Source: Seleniivibrio sp. (GTDB lineage Bacteria > Chrysiogenota > Deferribacteres > Deferribacterales > Geovibrionaceae). From it: DNA of 64,000 bases. The position numbers and the translations under genes are program-made. The notes under the pieces are model-generated. The model did not search any database. It was given only the letters and a program-made list of their open reading frames with translations, and had not been told where the DNA came from. This document shows positions 15,202-25,117 of the stretch, in pieces (the stretch's first letter is position 1; every line of letters begins with the position of its first letter). The stretch covers positions 44,207-108,206 of the forward strand of contig NZ_JAJOIL010000013.1 of NCBI RefSeq assembly GCF_021209385.1. Reading direction: 5' to 3'.

Positions 15202-15915
15202 TCAGCTTGTCCTGTTTGAAATTCTCAGAATTCTTTCGTAGTTGGTCATTACCGCTCTGTAGTATTTCTCTGATATGTTTCCGCCGCTGCGTATCTGTTT
15301 TTGCAGATTGCCCGGTCCCATGTTGTAGGCGATCAGGGCGTATTTCTGATTGTCGTACTTGTTCAGAAGGTACGCAAGATAGCTGATGCCGACGCGGATG
15401 TTCTTTTGTGGGTCGAAAAGGTCTGAACGGTTTTGAAGGTTGATGTTGTCGTGCATGTCGGAAACGTAGAAGGCTGTGCCGGGCAGAACCTGCATAAAGC
15501 CCACCGCTCCTTTGTTCGACACGACGTGCCTGCGGAAGGAACTTTCCGTCTTTATCACCGCCAGAACCAGATATGGGTCGATGCCCTTTTCAAAAGATTC
15601 GGAAGCGATGAGATAGGCGAAGTCCATATAATTCATACCGCCTGTGTTGGGGCGGTATATTTCCAGTACGTTTTTGATATCCATAACCAGAGCGGCAAAT
15701 GAAAGCCTGCGCTTTTCATTTTCCAGACTGTTTGAAAACTGCCTGTAACTCTCTGAATCAATGCTGTTTTCCGAGCTTATTCTGTCCACTGTGGAACTGA
15801 TCGCGGTAAGATATACCACATTCATAATAAGAAATCCGAAAACAACAATTGTTATGGACACAAAGAGTGCAGCCAGAGTATTCTGTGCCCTATTAGTAAT
15901 TCGTATGTTTAACAT
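15202..15915 (-). CDS. membrane-anchored lytic transglycosylase (SLT domain)
   Basis: 237 residues from ATG 15915, preferred over an ATG at 15999 because the longer form would run into the divergent sfsA gene. One N-terminal membrane helix (about 13-35) and a spacer precede a C-terminal SLT domain (about 115-230): V-I-K-T-E-S-S-F-R with the catalytic Glu, N-K-G-A-V-G-F-M-Q-V-L-P, and A-L-I-A-Y-N-M-G-P-G-N. Predicted to cleave peptidoglycan glycan strands in the periplasm. Cotranscribed with trmJ. Confidence 0.82.
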   Translation of the reverse strand: MLNIRITNRAQNTLAALFVSITIVVFGFLIMNVVYLTAISSTVDRISSENSIDSESYRQFSNSLENEKRRLSFAALVMDIKNVLEIYRPNTGGMNYMDFAYLIASESFEKGIDPYLVLAVIKTESSFRRHVVSNKGAVGFMQVLPGTAFYVSDMHDNINLQNRSDLFDPQKNIRVGISYLAYLLNKYDNQKYALIAYNMGPGNLQKQIRSGGNISEKYYRAVMTNYERILRISNRTS

Positions 15916-16016
15916 GATTCCCGATAGTATAGTGTTTGAGCATATTTGATGAAAACAAAATATTAGCCGTAGAGGCAAAAGTAAAGGGAAAAATTCCAAA
16001 CCGTGGTGAGGCGGAC

Positions 16017-16715
16017 ATGTACAGATATCCCAAGTTATTGAGAGGAAAGTTTATAAAAAGATATAAAAGATTTTTCGCAGACGTGCTTCTGGACGGTGAA
16101 ATCGTCACCGCGCACAACCCGAACACCGGCACCATGAAGTGCATCGTTCAGGAGGGCAGGGAAGTTATCCTGTCCGTATCCGACAACCCCAACCGCAAAC
16201 TGAAATATACTCTTGAGGGCTTTCTGGTGGACGGCAAATGGGTGCTTACCAATACTATATTGATGAATACTGTGGTGAAACGGGGGATTCTTGACAATGA
16301 GGTTGACGAGCTTAAAGACTGCACAGCACTTAAAAGTGAATATAAGTTCGGCGACGGGCGCATAGATTTTTACGGCGAACGGGAAGGCGGCAGGTTTCTT
16401 GCGGAAGTGAAGAACGCCACTCTGTTCGATGATGAATACTGCATGTTTCCCGATGCTGTCACAGAGCGGGGACGCAAACATATCGGGCTTTTGCTTCAGG
16501 CAATGGAGCAGGGGTATAAACCCTATATGATATATGTGTGTCAGGTGGACAGACCCCTTTTCCGTGCGGCACATGAGATAGACCCGCAATATGCAAAAGC
16601 GCTTGATGATGCTGTCGGCAGGGGACTTAACGTAATAACCGTCATGACGGATTTCGATATTGATAAGGGAGAAGTGAGGCTTGTTAAAGGCGGGGTTTTC
16701 AGAGCAGACCGATGA
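16017..16715 (+). CDS. sfsA: SfsA-family nucleic-acid-binding protein/nuclease
   Basis: 232 residues from ATG 16017, matching the 234 of E. coli SfsA. This start has gtgagg at 6006-6011 of the 10-kb block (16006-16011) and the family opening L-L-R-G-K-F-I-K-R-Y-K-R-F-F-A-D-V. A TTG at 15936 is also in frame but adds 27 atypical residues. Other family marks: A-H-N-P-N-T-G-T-M, D-F-Y-G-E-R, E-V-K-N-A-T-L (nuclease-like acidic/Lys residues) and F-P-D-A-V-T-E-R-G-R-K-H. The gene was first linked to sugar fermentation; the biochemical role is uncertain. It overlaps convergent holA by 17 bases. Confidence 0.88.
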   Translation: MYRYPKLLRGKFIKRYKRFFADVLLDGEIVTAHNPNTGTMKCIVQEGREVILSVSDNPNRKLKYTLEGFLVDGKWVLTNTILMNTVVKRGILDNEVDELKDCTALKSEYKFGDGRIDFYGEREGGRFLAEVKNATLFDDEYCMFPDAVTERGRKHIGLLLQAMEQGYKPYMIYVCQVDRPLFRAAHEIDPQYAKALDDAVGRGLNVITVMTDFDIDKGEVRLVKGGVFRADR

Positions 16716-17601
16716 GGCGGGTAAGGTATCCTTCGTCGTCTGTCTGTCCGGTTTTTACCATATAGTCAAGCTCTGCGAACACTCCGAACAGGTTTATAAG
16801 CTCCTGACGCTTCCAAGCTTTCGCTCCTGTCTTAATTCTGTCCAGAAGGAAGAATCGGTTCTCTTTTACCATGTCTTTTGAAACCTGCATGGAGTATACA
16901 TCGCGCATCCTTTTAAAGAGCAGATTTATCAGTATGCGCAGGTTTTCACCGGATGCGATGAACTCTGTGAGCAGTACGAAACACTCCTTTCTCTTTCTGT
17001 ATGTAAAGTTGTCTATGAACACGAATATGTTATCCTGACGTTTTGCGGTTATCGCTTTCAGAATGTCCGATTGTGTTTCCGGTTTTTTATATGCGAAATA
17101 TGCTGTTAGCTTGTCAACTTCGCTCTTTATCATGGAAAGGTTGCCGTCGAAAAGCTCGTTTATCTGCCCAGCGGCGGATGTGTCCACCGTAAATCCGGCA
17201 TCGGAGAACATCCTTATTACTTTGCCTGTGATATCCTGCTTTTTATTCTCTTCTGTGAGAAGGCAGAATCCGGCGGATGCCAGTGCTTCGGATAGTTTTT
17301 TGTCTGTTTTTGTCTCATCCGTCATTATTATTATGGCGGATTCGATGCAGTTTGCGCAGCTCTTTATTAAAGACACTTTATCCTTAACAGAATTGAATGA
17401 TTTTATAACGGCAGCTTTGGATTCGCTGAAAAGCGGGGCGGAGCTTATGAAGCCATAGAAGGAATCGGACAGTTCTTCAGGGTTGAAGGTCTCCGTTTCG
17501 CAGTCCTGAATCTTCTCAAGTATCTTCTTTAACTGCTCTTCCTGATAAAAGCTGCTTCCGGCTATATACCAGAAGGGCTTACTTGAGGTTTTCAAATTCA
17601 T
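16699..17601 (-). CDS. holA: DNA polymerase III delta subunit
   Basis: 300 residues. Diverged, as HolA usually is, but with the expected fold: an N-terminal domain with G-S-S-F-Y-Q-E-E-Q-L-K, a middle region with D-G-N-L-S-M-I-K-S-E-V-D-K-L, and a C-terminal clamp-loader collar. HolA opens the beta clamp in the DnaX complex. The leuS-lptE-holA order is that of E. coli and supports the call. It overlaps lptE by 23 bases, so translation is coupled. Confidence 0.82.
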   Translation of the reverse strand: MNLKTSSKPFWYIAGSSFYQEEQLKKILEKIQDCETETFNPEELSDSFYGFISSAPLFSESKAAVIKSFNSVKDKVSLIKSCANCIESAIIIMTDETKTDKKLSEALASAGFCLLTEENKKQDITGKVIRMFSDAGFTVDTSAAGQINELFDGNLSMIKSEVDKLTAYFAYKKPETQSDILKAITAKRQDNIFVFIDNFTYRKRKECFVLLTEFIASGENLRILINLLFKRMRDVYSMQVSKDMVKENRFFLLDRIKTGAKAWKRQELINLFGVFAELDYMVKTGQTDDEGYLTRLIGLL

Positions 17602-18073
17602 ATCTGAAATCGTCGAGAGCGGTTCTTATCGCTTCTTTGATAGCCTGATTCCTGTTTGCCATTGAGCCTGACAGAGAAGATGTCTGGCTGTATGTTACAA
17701 TTGAGCCGAAGTTGCGCGAGAACTTCTCTGTGCCGCTCTTGTCTTTCACAACCACGTTTATCACGATGGAAAGGTCGAAAGTAGCCGTCTGACCGGATGT
17801 CAATTTGACAGCGGAAGATGAGGATACGTTTGTCAGAGTTATATATCCTATGTTGTCGGTATTGTCTTTTCTGCCCAGCGCGTTGATGGACGCAAAGTAT
17901 GACTTTACTTCGTTGCTGAAAAGCTGTTCAACGTTAACCTCTTTTGAGGTGTTTTCTATGGACGCAGGATATATGGCGAAAGAAGCCTTTCTTCCCGTAA
18001 CGGCCATCTTATAGCCGCATCCGTAAACAAAAAGAGTTACCAGAAGAACGGAAAGAAGGGCTTTTGTTTTCAT
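17579..18073 (-). CDS. lptE: LPS-assembly lipoprotein LptE
   Basis: 164 residues. A lipoprotein signal peptide ends in the lipobox V-Y-G-C (Cys at 19), followed by G-Y-K-M and a small alpha/beta domain ending A-I-K-E-A-I-R-T-A-L-D-D-F-R. LptE plugs the LptD barrel in the outer membrane, which indicates a lipopolysaccharide-bearing cell. Sequence conservation in this family is poor; position between leuS and holA is strong support. Confidence 0.85.
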   Translation of the reverse strand: MKTKALLSVLLVTLFVYGCGYKMAVTGRKASFAIYPASIENTSKEVNVEQLFSNEVKSYFASINALGRKDNTDNIGYITLTNVSSSSAVKLTSGQTATFDLSIVINVVVKDKSGTEKFSRNFGSIVTYSQTSSLSGSMANRNQAIKEAIRTALDDFRYEFENLK

Positions 18074-18074
18074 G

Positions 18075-20627
18075 TTATTTCACCACGAAGTTTACAAGTT
18101 TATTGGGGACATATATCTTTTTAATAAAGGTTGTCCCTTCCGTATATTTTGCCACATTCTCGTTGGCAATAGCAATCCCGAATACTTCATCCTGCTGCAT
18201 ATCTCTGGACACGTTTATCTGTCCTCTGAGTTTACCGTTTACCTGCACAGCCACAACTATCTCGTCTTTAACGGTATGCGATGCGTCATATTTCACCCAT
18301 TCTGCTCTGGATACCAGACCGCTTAAGTCCGCCATTTCCCAAAGCTCTTCGCAGAGGTGAGGTGTAAACGGTGCAAGGAGTTTTATGAGCGTCACCAGAC
18401 ATTCTTTAAAGAGCGCCTTGTGTCCGTCCTGAATCCGGGCTTCCGCAGAATAGAGGCTGTTCACGAATTCCATCATTGCGGCAACTGCCGTGTTGAGCTG
18501 ATAGCGTTCGATATCCTCTGTCACCTTTTTAATGGTGGAGTGAAGAGCGAACAGCAGCTCTTTGGTAAGTGCGTCGTCGGCACTGCCCGTATGTTCGGTT
18601 TTTATAAGTTCAAGGTTGTTGTAAACCAGCCTGTAGACCCTGTTCAGGAATCTGAACGAGCCTTCCACACCGGAATCACTCCACTCAAGCTCTCTTTCGG
18701 GCGGGCTGGCGAAAAGAATGAAAAGCCTTGCAGTGTCAGCACCGTAGGTCTGTATGAGCTTATTGGGGTCGATAACGTTCTTTTTGGATTTTGACATTTT
18801 TTCAACGCGTCCGATGAAGACGTCGCTTCCGCATTTGGAGCATTTGCCGTCCTTCGCCTCTTCGGGGAAGAGCCAGCCATCGATGGGGCATTTGTATGTC
18901 TCTTTGCAAACCATGCCCTGAGTGAGTAGCCTTTTGAAAGGTTCGTCAATGGAAACGTAGCCGAGGTCGCGCAGAACTTTTGTATAAAAGCGGGCATAGA
19001 GGAGGTGGAGGATAGCGTGTTCAATACCGCCGATGTACTGGTCAACGTTCATCCAGTAGTTTGCGTCGTCTTTATTGAATGGTGCTGTATCGCATTGCGG
19101 GGACGTATATCTGAGGAAATACCATGAGGATTCCATGAAGGTGTCCATGGTATCGGTTTCGCGTCTTGCGGGTTTGCCGCATTTTGGGCATGTGGTGTTT
19201 ACAAAGGATTCAACCTTGTCCAGCGGATTTCCGCGCATTGCTGGATTGAATTCAACGTCAGGCAGTCTTACGGGGAGCTGATCAAAAGGTACAGGTACGC
19301 TTCCGCAGCAGTCGCACTGGATGAAAGGAATAGGTGCGCCCCAGTATCTCTGGCGTGAGATCTGCCAGTCGCGCAGACGGTAGTTAACAGTGCTTTTCCC
19401 CAGTTTGTGGTCGTCGAGGTAGTCAACGATAGCCTTTTTGGCGGACTCGTTGTCCGTTCCGTCGAAACAGCCGGAGTTAACGAGTTTTCCGGCACCAGTG
19501 TAAGCTTCGGTCATTGTGTCAAGGTCAAGCCCGTCTTTAGGCATGATAACTATTTTCAGTTCGCATCCGTATTTTTTGGCGAATTCAAAATCTCTCTGGT
19601 CGTGTGCGGGAACAGCCATAACTGCGCCTGTTCCGTAGTCCATAAGGACGAAGTTAGCGAGGAAAATGGGCATCTGACACCCTGTCAGGGGGTTGATTGC
19701 ATATCTTCCGGTGAAAACGCCTTTCTTCTCTTTATCGTCTGCCATACGGTTTATCTTGTCATCTTTCAGGATGGATTCGATGAACTGAAGCCCCTCTTTC
19801 TCCTGATCTGTGCCTTTCAGCAGTGACTTTGCCATGGGGTGTTCGGGAGCGAGGGACATGAAAGTCGCGCCGAACAGTGTGTCCGGGCGGGTTGTGAAAA
19901 CTGTTATTTTTTCGTCGGAGTGGGTCATTGCAAAGTTGATCTCTGCACCGTAGGATTTTCCGATCCAGTTCTGCTGCATTGTCAGAACCTTTGATGGCCA
20001 TCCGTCCAGTTTTTCTGTGAAATCCAGAAGTTCGTCGGCATAATCTGTTATTTTCAGATACCAGCCGTCAAGCTCCTTGATGCGCACGTCGTGTCCGCAT
20101 CTCCAGCATTTACCGTCCTCAACCTGTTCGTTCGCAAGCACGGTGTTGCAGTCGTCGCACCAGTTGAGCAGTGATTTCTTTTTATATACAAGTCCTTTTT
20201 CATACATCTGTATGAAAACCTGCTGTTCCCATCTGTAATATTCGGGTTCGCATGTGGCGACCTCTCTGTCCCAGTCGTATGAGAGACCGAGTTTTTTGAG
20301 CTGTGCCTTCATGTAGCTGATGTTGGATTTTGTCCAGACTGCGGGGTGAGTGGAGTTCTCAATCGCCGCGTTTTCTGCGGGAAGACCGAACGCATCCCAC
20401 CCCATGGGGTGAAGTACGTTAAAGCCCTGCATAAATTTATAACGTGAGATAACATCGCCTATAGCATAGTTGCGGACGTGTCCCATATGTATCTTGCCCG
20501 AAGGGTATGGGAACATCTCCAGACAGTAAAATTTCTCTTTGCTTTTATCGGTTTCGACTTTGAAAAGCTTTTTGTCTTCCCATGTCTTCTGCCATTTCTC
20601 TTCAATTTCTGCGGGATTGTATTTCAT
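18075..20627 (-). CDS. leuS: leucyl-tRNA synthetase
   Basis: 850 residues, typical bacterial LeuRS. The class I signature H-M-G-H (47-50) lies in [15 protein letters not shown]; the K-M-S-K-S loop is at about 610. An editing (CP1) domain lies between, with [10 protein letters not shown] and [14 protein letters not shown]. Two Cys4 zinc-like clusters are visible (C-D-D-C...C-W-R-C; C-D-C-C...C-P-K-C). Ribosome site cggagg is 10-15 bases upstream. First gene of leuS-lptE-holA. Confidence 0.97.
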   Translation of the reverse strand: MKYNPAEIEEKWQKTWEDKKLFKVETDKSKEKFYCLEMFPYPSGKIHMGHVRNYAIGDVISRYKFMQGFNVLHPMGWDAFGLPAENAAIENSTHPAVWTKSNISYMKAQLKKLGLSYDWDREVATCEPEYYRWEQQVFIQMYEKGLVYKKKSLLNWCDDCNTVLANEQVEDGKCWRCGHDVRIKELDGWYLKITDYADELLDFTEKLDGWPSKVLTMQQNWIGKSYGAEINFAMTHSDEKITVFTTRPDTLFGATFMSLAPEHPMAKSLLKGTDQEKEGLQFIESILKDDKINRMADDKEKKGVFTGRYAINPLTGCQMPIFLANFVLMDYGTGAVMAVPAHDQRDFEFAKKYGCELKIVIMPKDGLDLDTMTEAYTGAGKLVNSGCFDGTDNESAKKAIVDYLDDHKLGKSTVNYRLRDWQISRQRYWGAPIPFIQCDCCGSVPVPFDQLPVRLPDVEFNPAMRGNPLDKVESFVNTTCPKCGKPARRETDTMDTFMESSWYFLRYTSPQCDTAPFNKDDANYWMNVDQYIGGIEHAILHLLYARFYTKVLRDLGYVSIDEPFKRLLTQGMVCKETYKCPIDGWLFPEEAKDGKCSKCGSDVFIGRVEKMSKSKKNVIDPNKLIQTYGADTARLFILFASPPERELEWSDSGVEGSFRFLNRVYRLVYNNLELIKTEHTGSADDALTKELLFALHSTIKKVTEDIERYQLNTAVAAMMEFVNSLYSAEARIQDGHKALFKECLVTLIKLLAPFTPHLCEELWEMADLSGLVSRAEWVKYDASHTVKDEIVVAVQVNGKLRGQINVSRDMQQDEVFGIAIANENVAKYTEGTTFIKKIYVPNKLVNFVVK

Positions 20628-20724
20628 TTAAGAGCCTCCGACTGCTAAGAGTAAAAAACTAGCAAAAATAGGTTAATATATCAAGAATTATTGAGGCTGA
20701 ATTTATATGATATTCTTTTTACTT

Positions 20725-20751
20725 TTGTGTCTATATAAAAGCTGTTATAAT
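20725..20751 (+). promoter_or_regulatory. extended -10 promoter for the GAF/HD-GYP gene
   Basis: Consensus TATAAT at 20746-20751 preceded by TGT (extended -10), with TTGTGT at 20725-20730 at a short 15-base spacing. It lies about 28 bases before the start at 20780 and could head the long array that follows. Confidence 0.55.
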
Positions 20752-20779
20752 ACACAAAATATAGAACAGGACTTTTTTA

Positions 20780-22237
20780 ATGATTACCGAAAACGGTTTT
20801 ATAGAACTTGCGTATTCCCTCGTAAGGATACGCGATCTTGACGAACTGCTTGACACTATGCTCGGAAGGATAAGAAATATGCTGTCCGCAGATGCCGGAA
20901 GCATATTCATTTATGATGAAGACAAAGATGAACTGATATTCAGTTACACCCAGAACGATTCTATAGATCTGCCTTTTAAAAAATTTCGTATGAAGGCAAA
21001 CGAACAGAGCATTGCCGGTTTCTGTGCTGTGCGCAACAGCCTTATAAAGCTGGACGACGTTTACCACCTTGATAACAAATTTCCTTTCAAATTCAACCAG
21101 AGCTTCGATGAAATGTCCGGCTACCGTACAAAATCGATGCTGGTCTTTCCTATCAATGATATAAACGGCAGACTTATAGGCATTTTACAGCTTATAAACA
21201 AAAAAATTAAGGACGTTCCCGTTAACAATAATACCGTTGACGAGGCGGTTGCTGCATTCAACGCACAGGATGAAACCACGGCACATTCTTTGAGCGGTAT
21301 TGTGGGAATGGCGCTTGAAAACGCACTCCTTTATGACAGCATCGAGGCAATGTGGGAGGGCTTCATTCAGGCATGCATGACAGCGATCGACTCCCGCGAC
21401 CCTGTTACAGGCGGACACAGCGAACGTGTTACCACTTTGACTATGGCGATAGCGGAAGCTATGAGCGAAGACGATGTTTTTCCTGATTTCAACCTCAACC
21501 CCGAACAGCTGCGCTCTCTGAAATATTCCTGCATGCTCCATGACTTCGGTAAGCTTGTCATCAGCGAGAACATATTGCAGAAAGCAGATAAACTGTATCC
21601 GGGCATGATGGATGTGATCCGTTACAGATTTGCAATGGCAAAAGCGGTCGCAAAAGCGCAGGGCAAACCAAAAGAGGTTCTGGACGAACTTGACACGCTT
21701 CTTGAAAAGGTCTTTATGGCGAATATTCCCACGGTTCTGGACGAGGACACGGGTGCCGGTCTGGACAAATGCCTCAATTATATATTTGAAGACATCGACG
21801 GCAACAAACACCAGCTTCTCACAGAGAAAGAATATACATATCTCAGCATAAAACGAGGCTCTCTTACTGCCGCGGAAAGGGACATTATTGAGAGCCATGT
21901 CAAACATACCTATGAATTTCTGAGCAAAATTCCTTGGACAAAGGAGCTGAAACAGGTTCCTGCTGTCGCAGCCATGCACCATGAAAAACTGAACGGTGGT
22001 GGGTATCCATTCGGACTTCATGCGGACGATATTGTTACACAGGGAAGAATCATGGCAATCGCAGATATTTACGACGCTCTGACAGCTCAGGACAGACCGT
22101 ATAAAAAAGCGATGCCTGTGGAAAAAGCATGTGCTATACTCTTGGAGGAAGCAGAACGTAATGTTCTGGATATTGACATTGTAAAATTCTTCATTAAAAA
22201 TGAAATTTATAAATGTCTCGACAGGAGGAAGAATTGA
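20780..22237 (+). CDS. GAF-domain HD-GYP phosphodiesterase
   Basis: 485 residues. A GAF domain (about 20-175) is followed by an HD-GYP domain (about 195-480). Visible HD-GYP marks are G-G-H-S-E-R-V (208-214), the metal-binding L-H-D-F-G-K (about 253), H-H-E-K-L-N-G-G-G-Y-P (about 400-410) and I-A-D-I-Y-D-A-L-T-A. An unusual insertion separates the HD and GYP parts (about 280-360). Predicted cytoplasmic c-di-GMP hydrolase under GAF-ligand control. Its stop overlaps the TTG start of the receiver gene by 4 bases, which suggests the two work together. Confidence 0.88.
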   Translation: MITENGFIELAYSLVRIRDLDELLDTMLGRIRNMLSADAGSIFIYDEDKDELIFSYTQNDSIDLPFKKFRMKANEQSIAGFCAVRNSLIKLDDVYHLDNKFPFKFNQSFDEMSGYRTKSMLVFPINDINGRLIGILQLINKKIKDVPVNNNTVDEAVAAFNAQDETTAHSLSGIVGMALENALLYDSIEAMWEGFIQACMTAIDSRDPVTGGHSERVTTLTMAIAEAMSEDDVFPDFNLNPEQLRSLKYSCMLHDFGKLVISENILQKADKLYPGMMDVIRYRFAMAKAVAKAQGKPKEVLDELDTLLEKVFMANIPTVLDEDTGAGLDKCLNYIFEDIDGNKHQLLTEKEYTYLSIKRGSLTAAERDIIESHVKHTYEFLSKIPWTKELKQVPAVAAMHHEKLNGGGYPFGLHADDIVTQGRIMAIADIYDALTAQDRPYKKAMPVEKACAILLEEAERNVLDIDIVKFFIKNEIYKCLDRRKN

Positions 22238-22587
22238 AAACTCTATTAGTTGTGGATGACGACGAGAACATCAGACTCATTCTGAGAGAAGAGTTTTGTT
22301 TTGCAGGCTTTAATGTTGTAACCGCTATCGACGGCGAAGAAGGGCTTGTTGCTTTTAACGAGCAAAATATTGATGTTGTCATCCTTGACCTTGATATGCC
22401 CAAACTGACGGGGGAAGAGGTTGCCATGAAGCTTCATGCACAGGCGCCTGAAGTTCCCGTTATCATCTATACAGGAAATTCCGAAAGGCTGGAACAGCAG
22501 ATAGGTCTTAAGTATGATGCTCTGGTTCTGAAATCCAGCGGTATCGACGAACTGGTTGCAAAGGTCGCTGAACTGGCAAATGTTTGA
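22234..22587 (+). CDS. single-domain response regulator
   Basis: 117 residues from TTG 22234, chosen because aggagg at 22222-22227 is correctly spaced and the frame overlaps the upstream stop as TTGA; an ATG at 22213 would contain the ribosome site. CheY-like receiver only: acidic cluster D-D-D, phosphoacceptor Asp in I-L-D-L-D-M-P-K, Thr in I-Y-T-G-N, Lys in V-L-K-S-S. No output domain; it may act on the coupled HD-GYP protein. It overlaps birA by 8 bases. Confidence 0.85.
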   Translation: MKTLLVVDDDENIRLILREEFCFAGFNVVTAIDGEEGLVAFNEQNIDVVILDLDMPKLTGEEVAMKLHAQAPEVPVIIYTGNSERLEQQIGLKYDALVLKSSGIDELVAKVAELANV

Positions 22588-23335
22588 TATTTCTCTTTAC
22601 GAAAGTTTCCGCGGGAAATCCGGCGGAATAATTTCTCTGGATAGTGTCAACTCTACCAATATTTATGCTGTGTCGGGCAGTTTTCCTGCGTTCACCGTTA
22701 TAACTGCGGAAGAGCAGACCGAAGGACGCGGACGCAGCGGGCGTAAATGGCACAGTTTAAAAGGTTTGAATCTTTATTTTTCTATAGTTCTGAACGGTAT
22801 CGAACCGCAGAAGCTTCTGCCTATGAATATCTTTGCCGGATATGTAATGGCAGATACGCTCAGGGATGTTGCCGAAATAAAGATAAAATGGCCCAACGAT
22901 ATCATAGCCGGTGGAAAAAAACTTGCCGGAATTCTCATGGAAACATCCTTTTCCGGCGGTACGCTGGAAAAAGCGGTTCTGGGTATAGGGCTGAATGTTA
23001 ACATAGACGAATTTCCGGAAGATATAGCACACATGGCAACATCACTGAAGCTGTTAACCGGAAGAAATTTTTTCAGAGAAGAACTTCTCGCTTCGTTTAT
23101 GAACAATCTTGAATCAGGATATGATGATTTTATAACAAATCGTATAGATTTGGTAAAACTTTGGTCTGATTACTCCGCTTTTCTTGACAAAAAGATTTCT
23201 ATACATAAAGATGGAGTGAAAACTCAATACACTGAAAGGGGTATTGACGATTTCGGCTGTCTTAAAGTTGAAAACGATCAGGGCAGACCTGAAACTATCG
23301 TAACCGGAGATATCGGATATGATTTTTGCCGTTGA
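22580..23335 (+). CDS. birA: biotin--protein ligase
   Basis: 251 residues from ATG 22580, which overlaps the receiver gene. It is the short BirA form without an N-terminal DNA-binding domain. The catalytic domain has the biotin/ATP motif G-R-G-R-S-G-R-K-W-H, I-K-W-P-N-D-I, G-G-K-K-L-A-G-I-L-M-E and G-I-G-L-N-V-N. It attaches biotin to carboxylase carrier proteins. It overlaps coaX by 17 bases; birA-coaX pairing is common in bacteria. Confidence 0.92.
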   Translation: MFDISLYESFRGKSGGIISLDSVNSTNIYAVSGSFPAFTVITAEEQTEGRGRSGRKWHSLKGLNLYFSIVLNGIEPQKLLPMNIFAGYVMADTLRDVAEIKIKWPNDIIAGGKKLAGILMETSFSGGTLEKAVLGIGLNVNIDEFPEDIAHMATSLKLLTGRNFFREELLASFMNNLESGYDDFITNRIDLVKLWSDYSAFLDKKISIHKDGVKTQYTERGIDDFGCLKVENDQGRPETIVTGDIGYDFCR

Positions 23336-24095
23336 CATAGGCAACACGAACATTGTTATTGGTATTTTTGAAAAGGGCAGCAGCAATCTTGTCTGCAATT
23401 TCCGCGTACAGTCAAGCACCAGCAGAACAACAGACGAATACGCCGCCATCATTATGAGGCTGATGGAGAGTGAAAACGTTAAACCCTCCGACATATCCGG
23501 AGTGATAGTCGCAAGCGTTGTTCCCAGACTTATCTTTACATTTACTAAATTTGCACGCAAATACCTGGACAAAGAGGCGCTGGTTATAGCTCCCGGCGTT
23601 AAAACAGGTATACCTATAAAAATGGAAAACCCGAAAGAGGTCGGAGCTGACAGGATCGTTAATGCTGTCGCCGCAAAGGTGAAATACGGCTATCCTGCCA
23701 TTGTTGTCGATTTCGGTACAGCTACCACTTTCGATGTTATCAGCCGTCAGGGCGACTACATCGGCGGTGTTATCTGTCCCGGTATAAAACTTTCGTCCCA
23801 GATCCTCCACTCTAACACGGCGAAACTGCCGGAGGTTGAGATTGAGCGCGTGGAAACCATAATCGGGAAGAACACTATTCATTCGATACAGTCCGGCATC
23901 TATTTCGGCTATCTTGAGATGGTGGATGGCATTATCCGCAGGATACTTGCCGAGGAGTTTGAAGGCGAGGTGATCCCTGTCATCTCCACCGGAGGTCTAG
24001 GCAGCGTCTTTGCAGATGAAAGCAAGTATATCAAGCGCTATGAACCTAATCTGACCCTTGAGGGTCTGAAGATCATCTACGAAAAAAATATTTAA
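23319..24095 (+). CDS. coaX: type III pantothenate kinase
   Basis: 258 residues. ASKHA-fold kinase with phosphate-1 motif A-V-D-I-G-N-T-N (4-11), V-G-A-D-R-I-V-N-A, phosphate-2 D-F-G-T-A-T-T-F-D, and the adenosine region S-T-G-G-L-G. It catalyses the first step of coenzyme A synthesis. Tightly coupled to birA by overlap. Confidence 0.96.
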   Translation: MIFAVDIGNTNIVIGIFEKGSSNLVCNFRVQSSTSRTTDEYAAIIMRLMESENVKPSDISGVIVASVVPRLIFTFTKFARKYLDKEALVIAPGVKTGIPIKMENPKEVGADRIVNAVAAKVKYGYPAIVVDFGTATTFDVISRQGDYIGGVICPGIKLSSQILHSNTAKLPEVEIERVETIIGKNTIHSIQSGIYFGYLEMVDGIIRRILAEEFEGEVIPVISTGGLGSVFADESKYIKRYEPNLTLEGLKIIYEKNI

Positions 24096-24125
24096 CGGCT
24101 TAATATCGAGCCGATGGCGGGGAAT

Positions 24126-25061
24126 ATGAGCAAACTCGGATCATTACTGAAAGATACCAGGGAAGCACAGGGACTAAGTTACGAAAAAGTCACTCAGGAT
24201 ACCAGAATGAGTGAGGATATTATAAAACAGCTCGAAGATGGTGGATTTGGGGATCTCCCTTCATACAACCACGCGAAGAACTTTGTTAAAAACTATGCAG
24301 AGTATCTGCGTCTGGATATTGACGATACCATGAATCTGCTTCAGGAAGAGTGTACCCGCGAAACCTTCACAAGCGAACCGCCTATCGTTTTCAGTACAGA
24401 ATTTCCACCGAAAGAAGAAGGGGAAAACTCTTCATTCCTTATGAAATACGTCCTTCCTGTAGTTGTGATCGCACTTGTGATATTCGCCGGAACGAAACTG
24501 TTTTTCTCTGTGAGAGGCGACAAAAAAGCACCTGAACCGGTTGTTTCCGAACAACAGCAACCATCTGAAGCACCTGCCGCTCAACAGGCTCCCACTCAGG
24601 AAGATACAACTTTTAATACTGTTGACCCTAAAACTGTTGAAAAAACCATAGAAGAGGTCAATTCCGCCGATGAAAAAGCGCAGGCTGCGGCGGACGCAAA
24701 TACAGAAGCTAAACCTGAAGATGCTGCAGCAGCAGACGGCAAAACCAAAACAGACGACACAACCAAAGAGAATAAAGCCGTTAAAACCGGCAACATGGCT
24801 ATCCTTAATTTCGCCGACGTATGCTGGGTGCATGTGAAATCAGACACTGGCGAGGAGCTTGATTTCATAGCCAGCAGAGGCAGCCATAAAGAAATATCAT
24901 TCAAACAATTCTTCATACTCGATGTCGGCAACGCGGCTGTGGCATCGGTCAATTTCAACGGAAGAACAATTGCCGGGCTGGGCGGATATAAACAGCCGGC
25001 AAAGGGTCTGAAGTTTGAACCGAATGAAAGCGGTGTGCTTAAGTACAGCGTTGTAAAATAA
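24126..25061 (+). CDS. RodZ-like helix-turn-helix membrane protein
   Basis: 311 residues from ATG 24126 (an ATG at 24114 is less well placed behind the ggcgggga site). A Cro/HTH_25 domain (about 5-75: L-G-S-L-L-K-D-T-R-E-A-Q-G-L-S) is followed by one membrane helix (about 108-128), a long low-complexity Ala/Glu/Lys/Thr linker (135-230) and a C-terminal DUF4115-like beta domain (C-W-V-H-V-K-S-D-T-G-E). This is the RodZ layout: HTH in the cytoplasm contacting MreB, beta domain in the periplasm. The mre operon lies 14 kb away. RodZ itself versus a paralogue is uncertain. Confidence 0.75.
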   Translation: MSKLGSLLKDTREAQGLSYEKVTQDTRMSEDIIKQLEDGGFGDLPSYNHAKNFVKNYAEYLRLDIDDTMNLLQEECTRETFTSEPPIVFSTEFPPKEEGENSSFLMKYVLPVVVIALVIFAGTKLFFSVRGDKKAPEPVVSEQQQPSEAPAAQQAPTQEDTTFNTVDPKTVEKTIEEVNSADEKAQAAADANTEAKPEDAAAADGKTKTDDTTKENKAVKTGNMAILNFADVCWVHVKSDTGEELDFIASRGSHKEISFKQFFILDVGNAAVASVNFNGRTIAGLGGYKQPAKGLKFEPNESGVLKYSVVK

Positions 25062-25117
25062 GTCTTGAAATAATCCGACATCAGCTTATTCTATTAAAGA
25101 CAAGAAAGGTGTTTTTT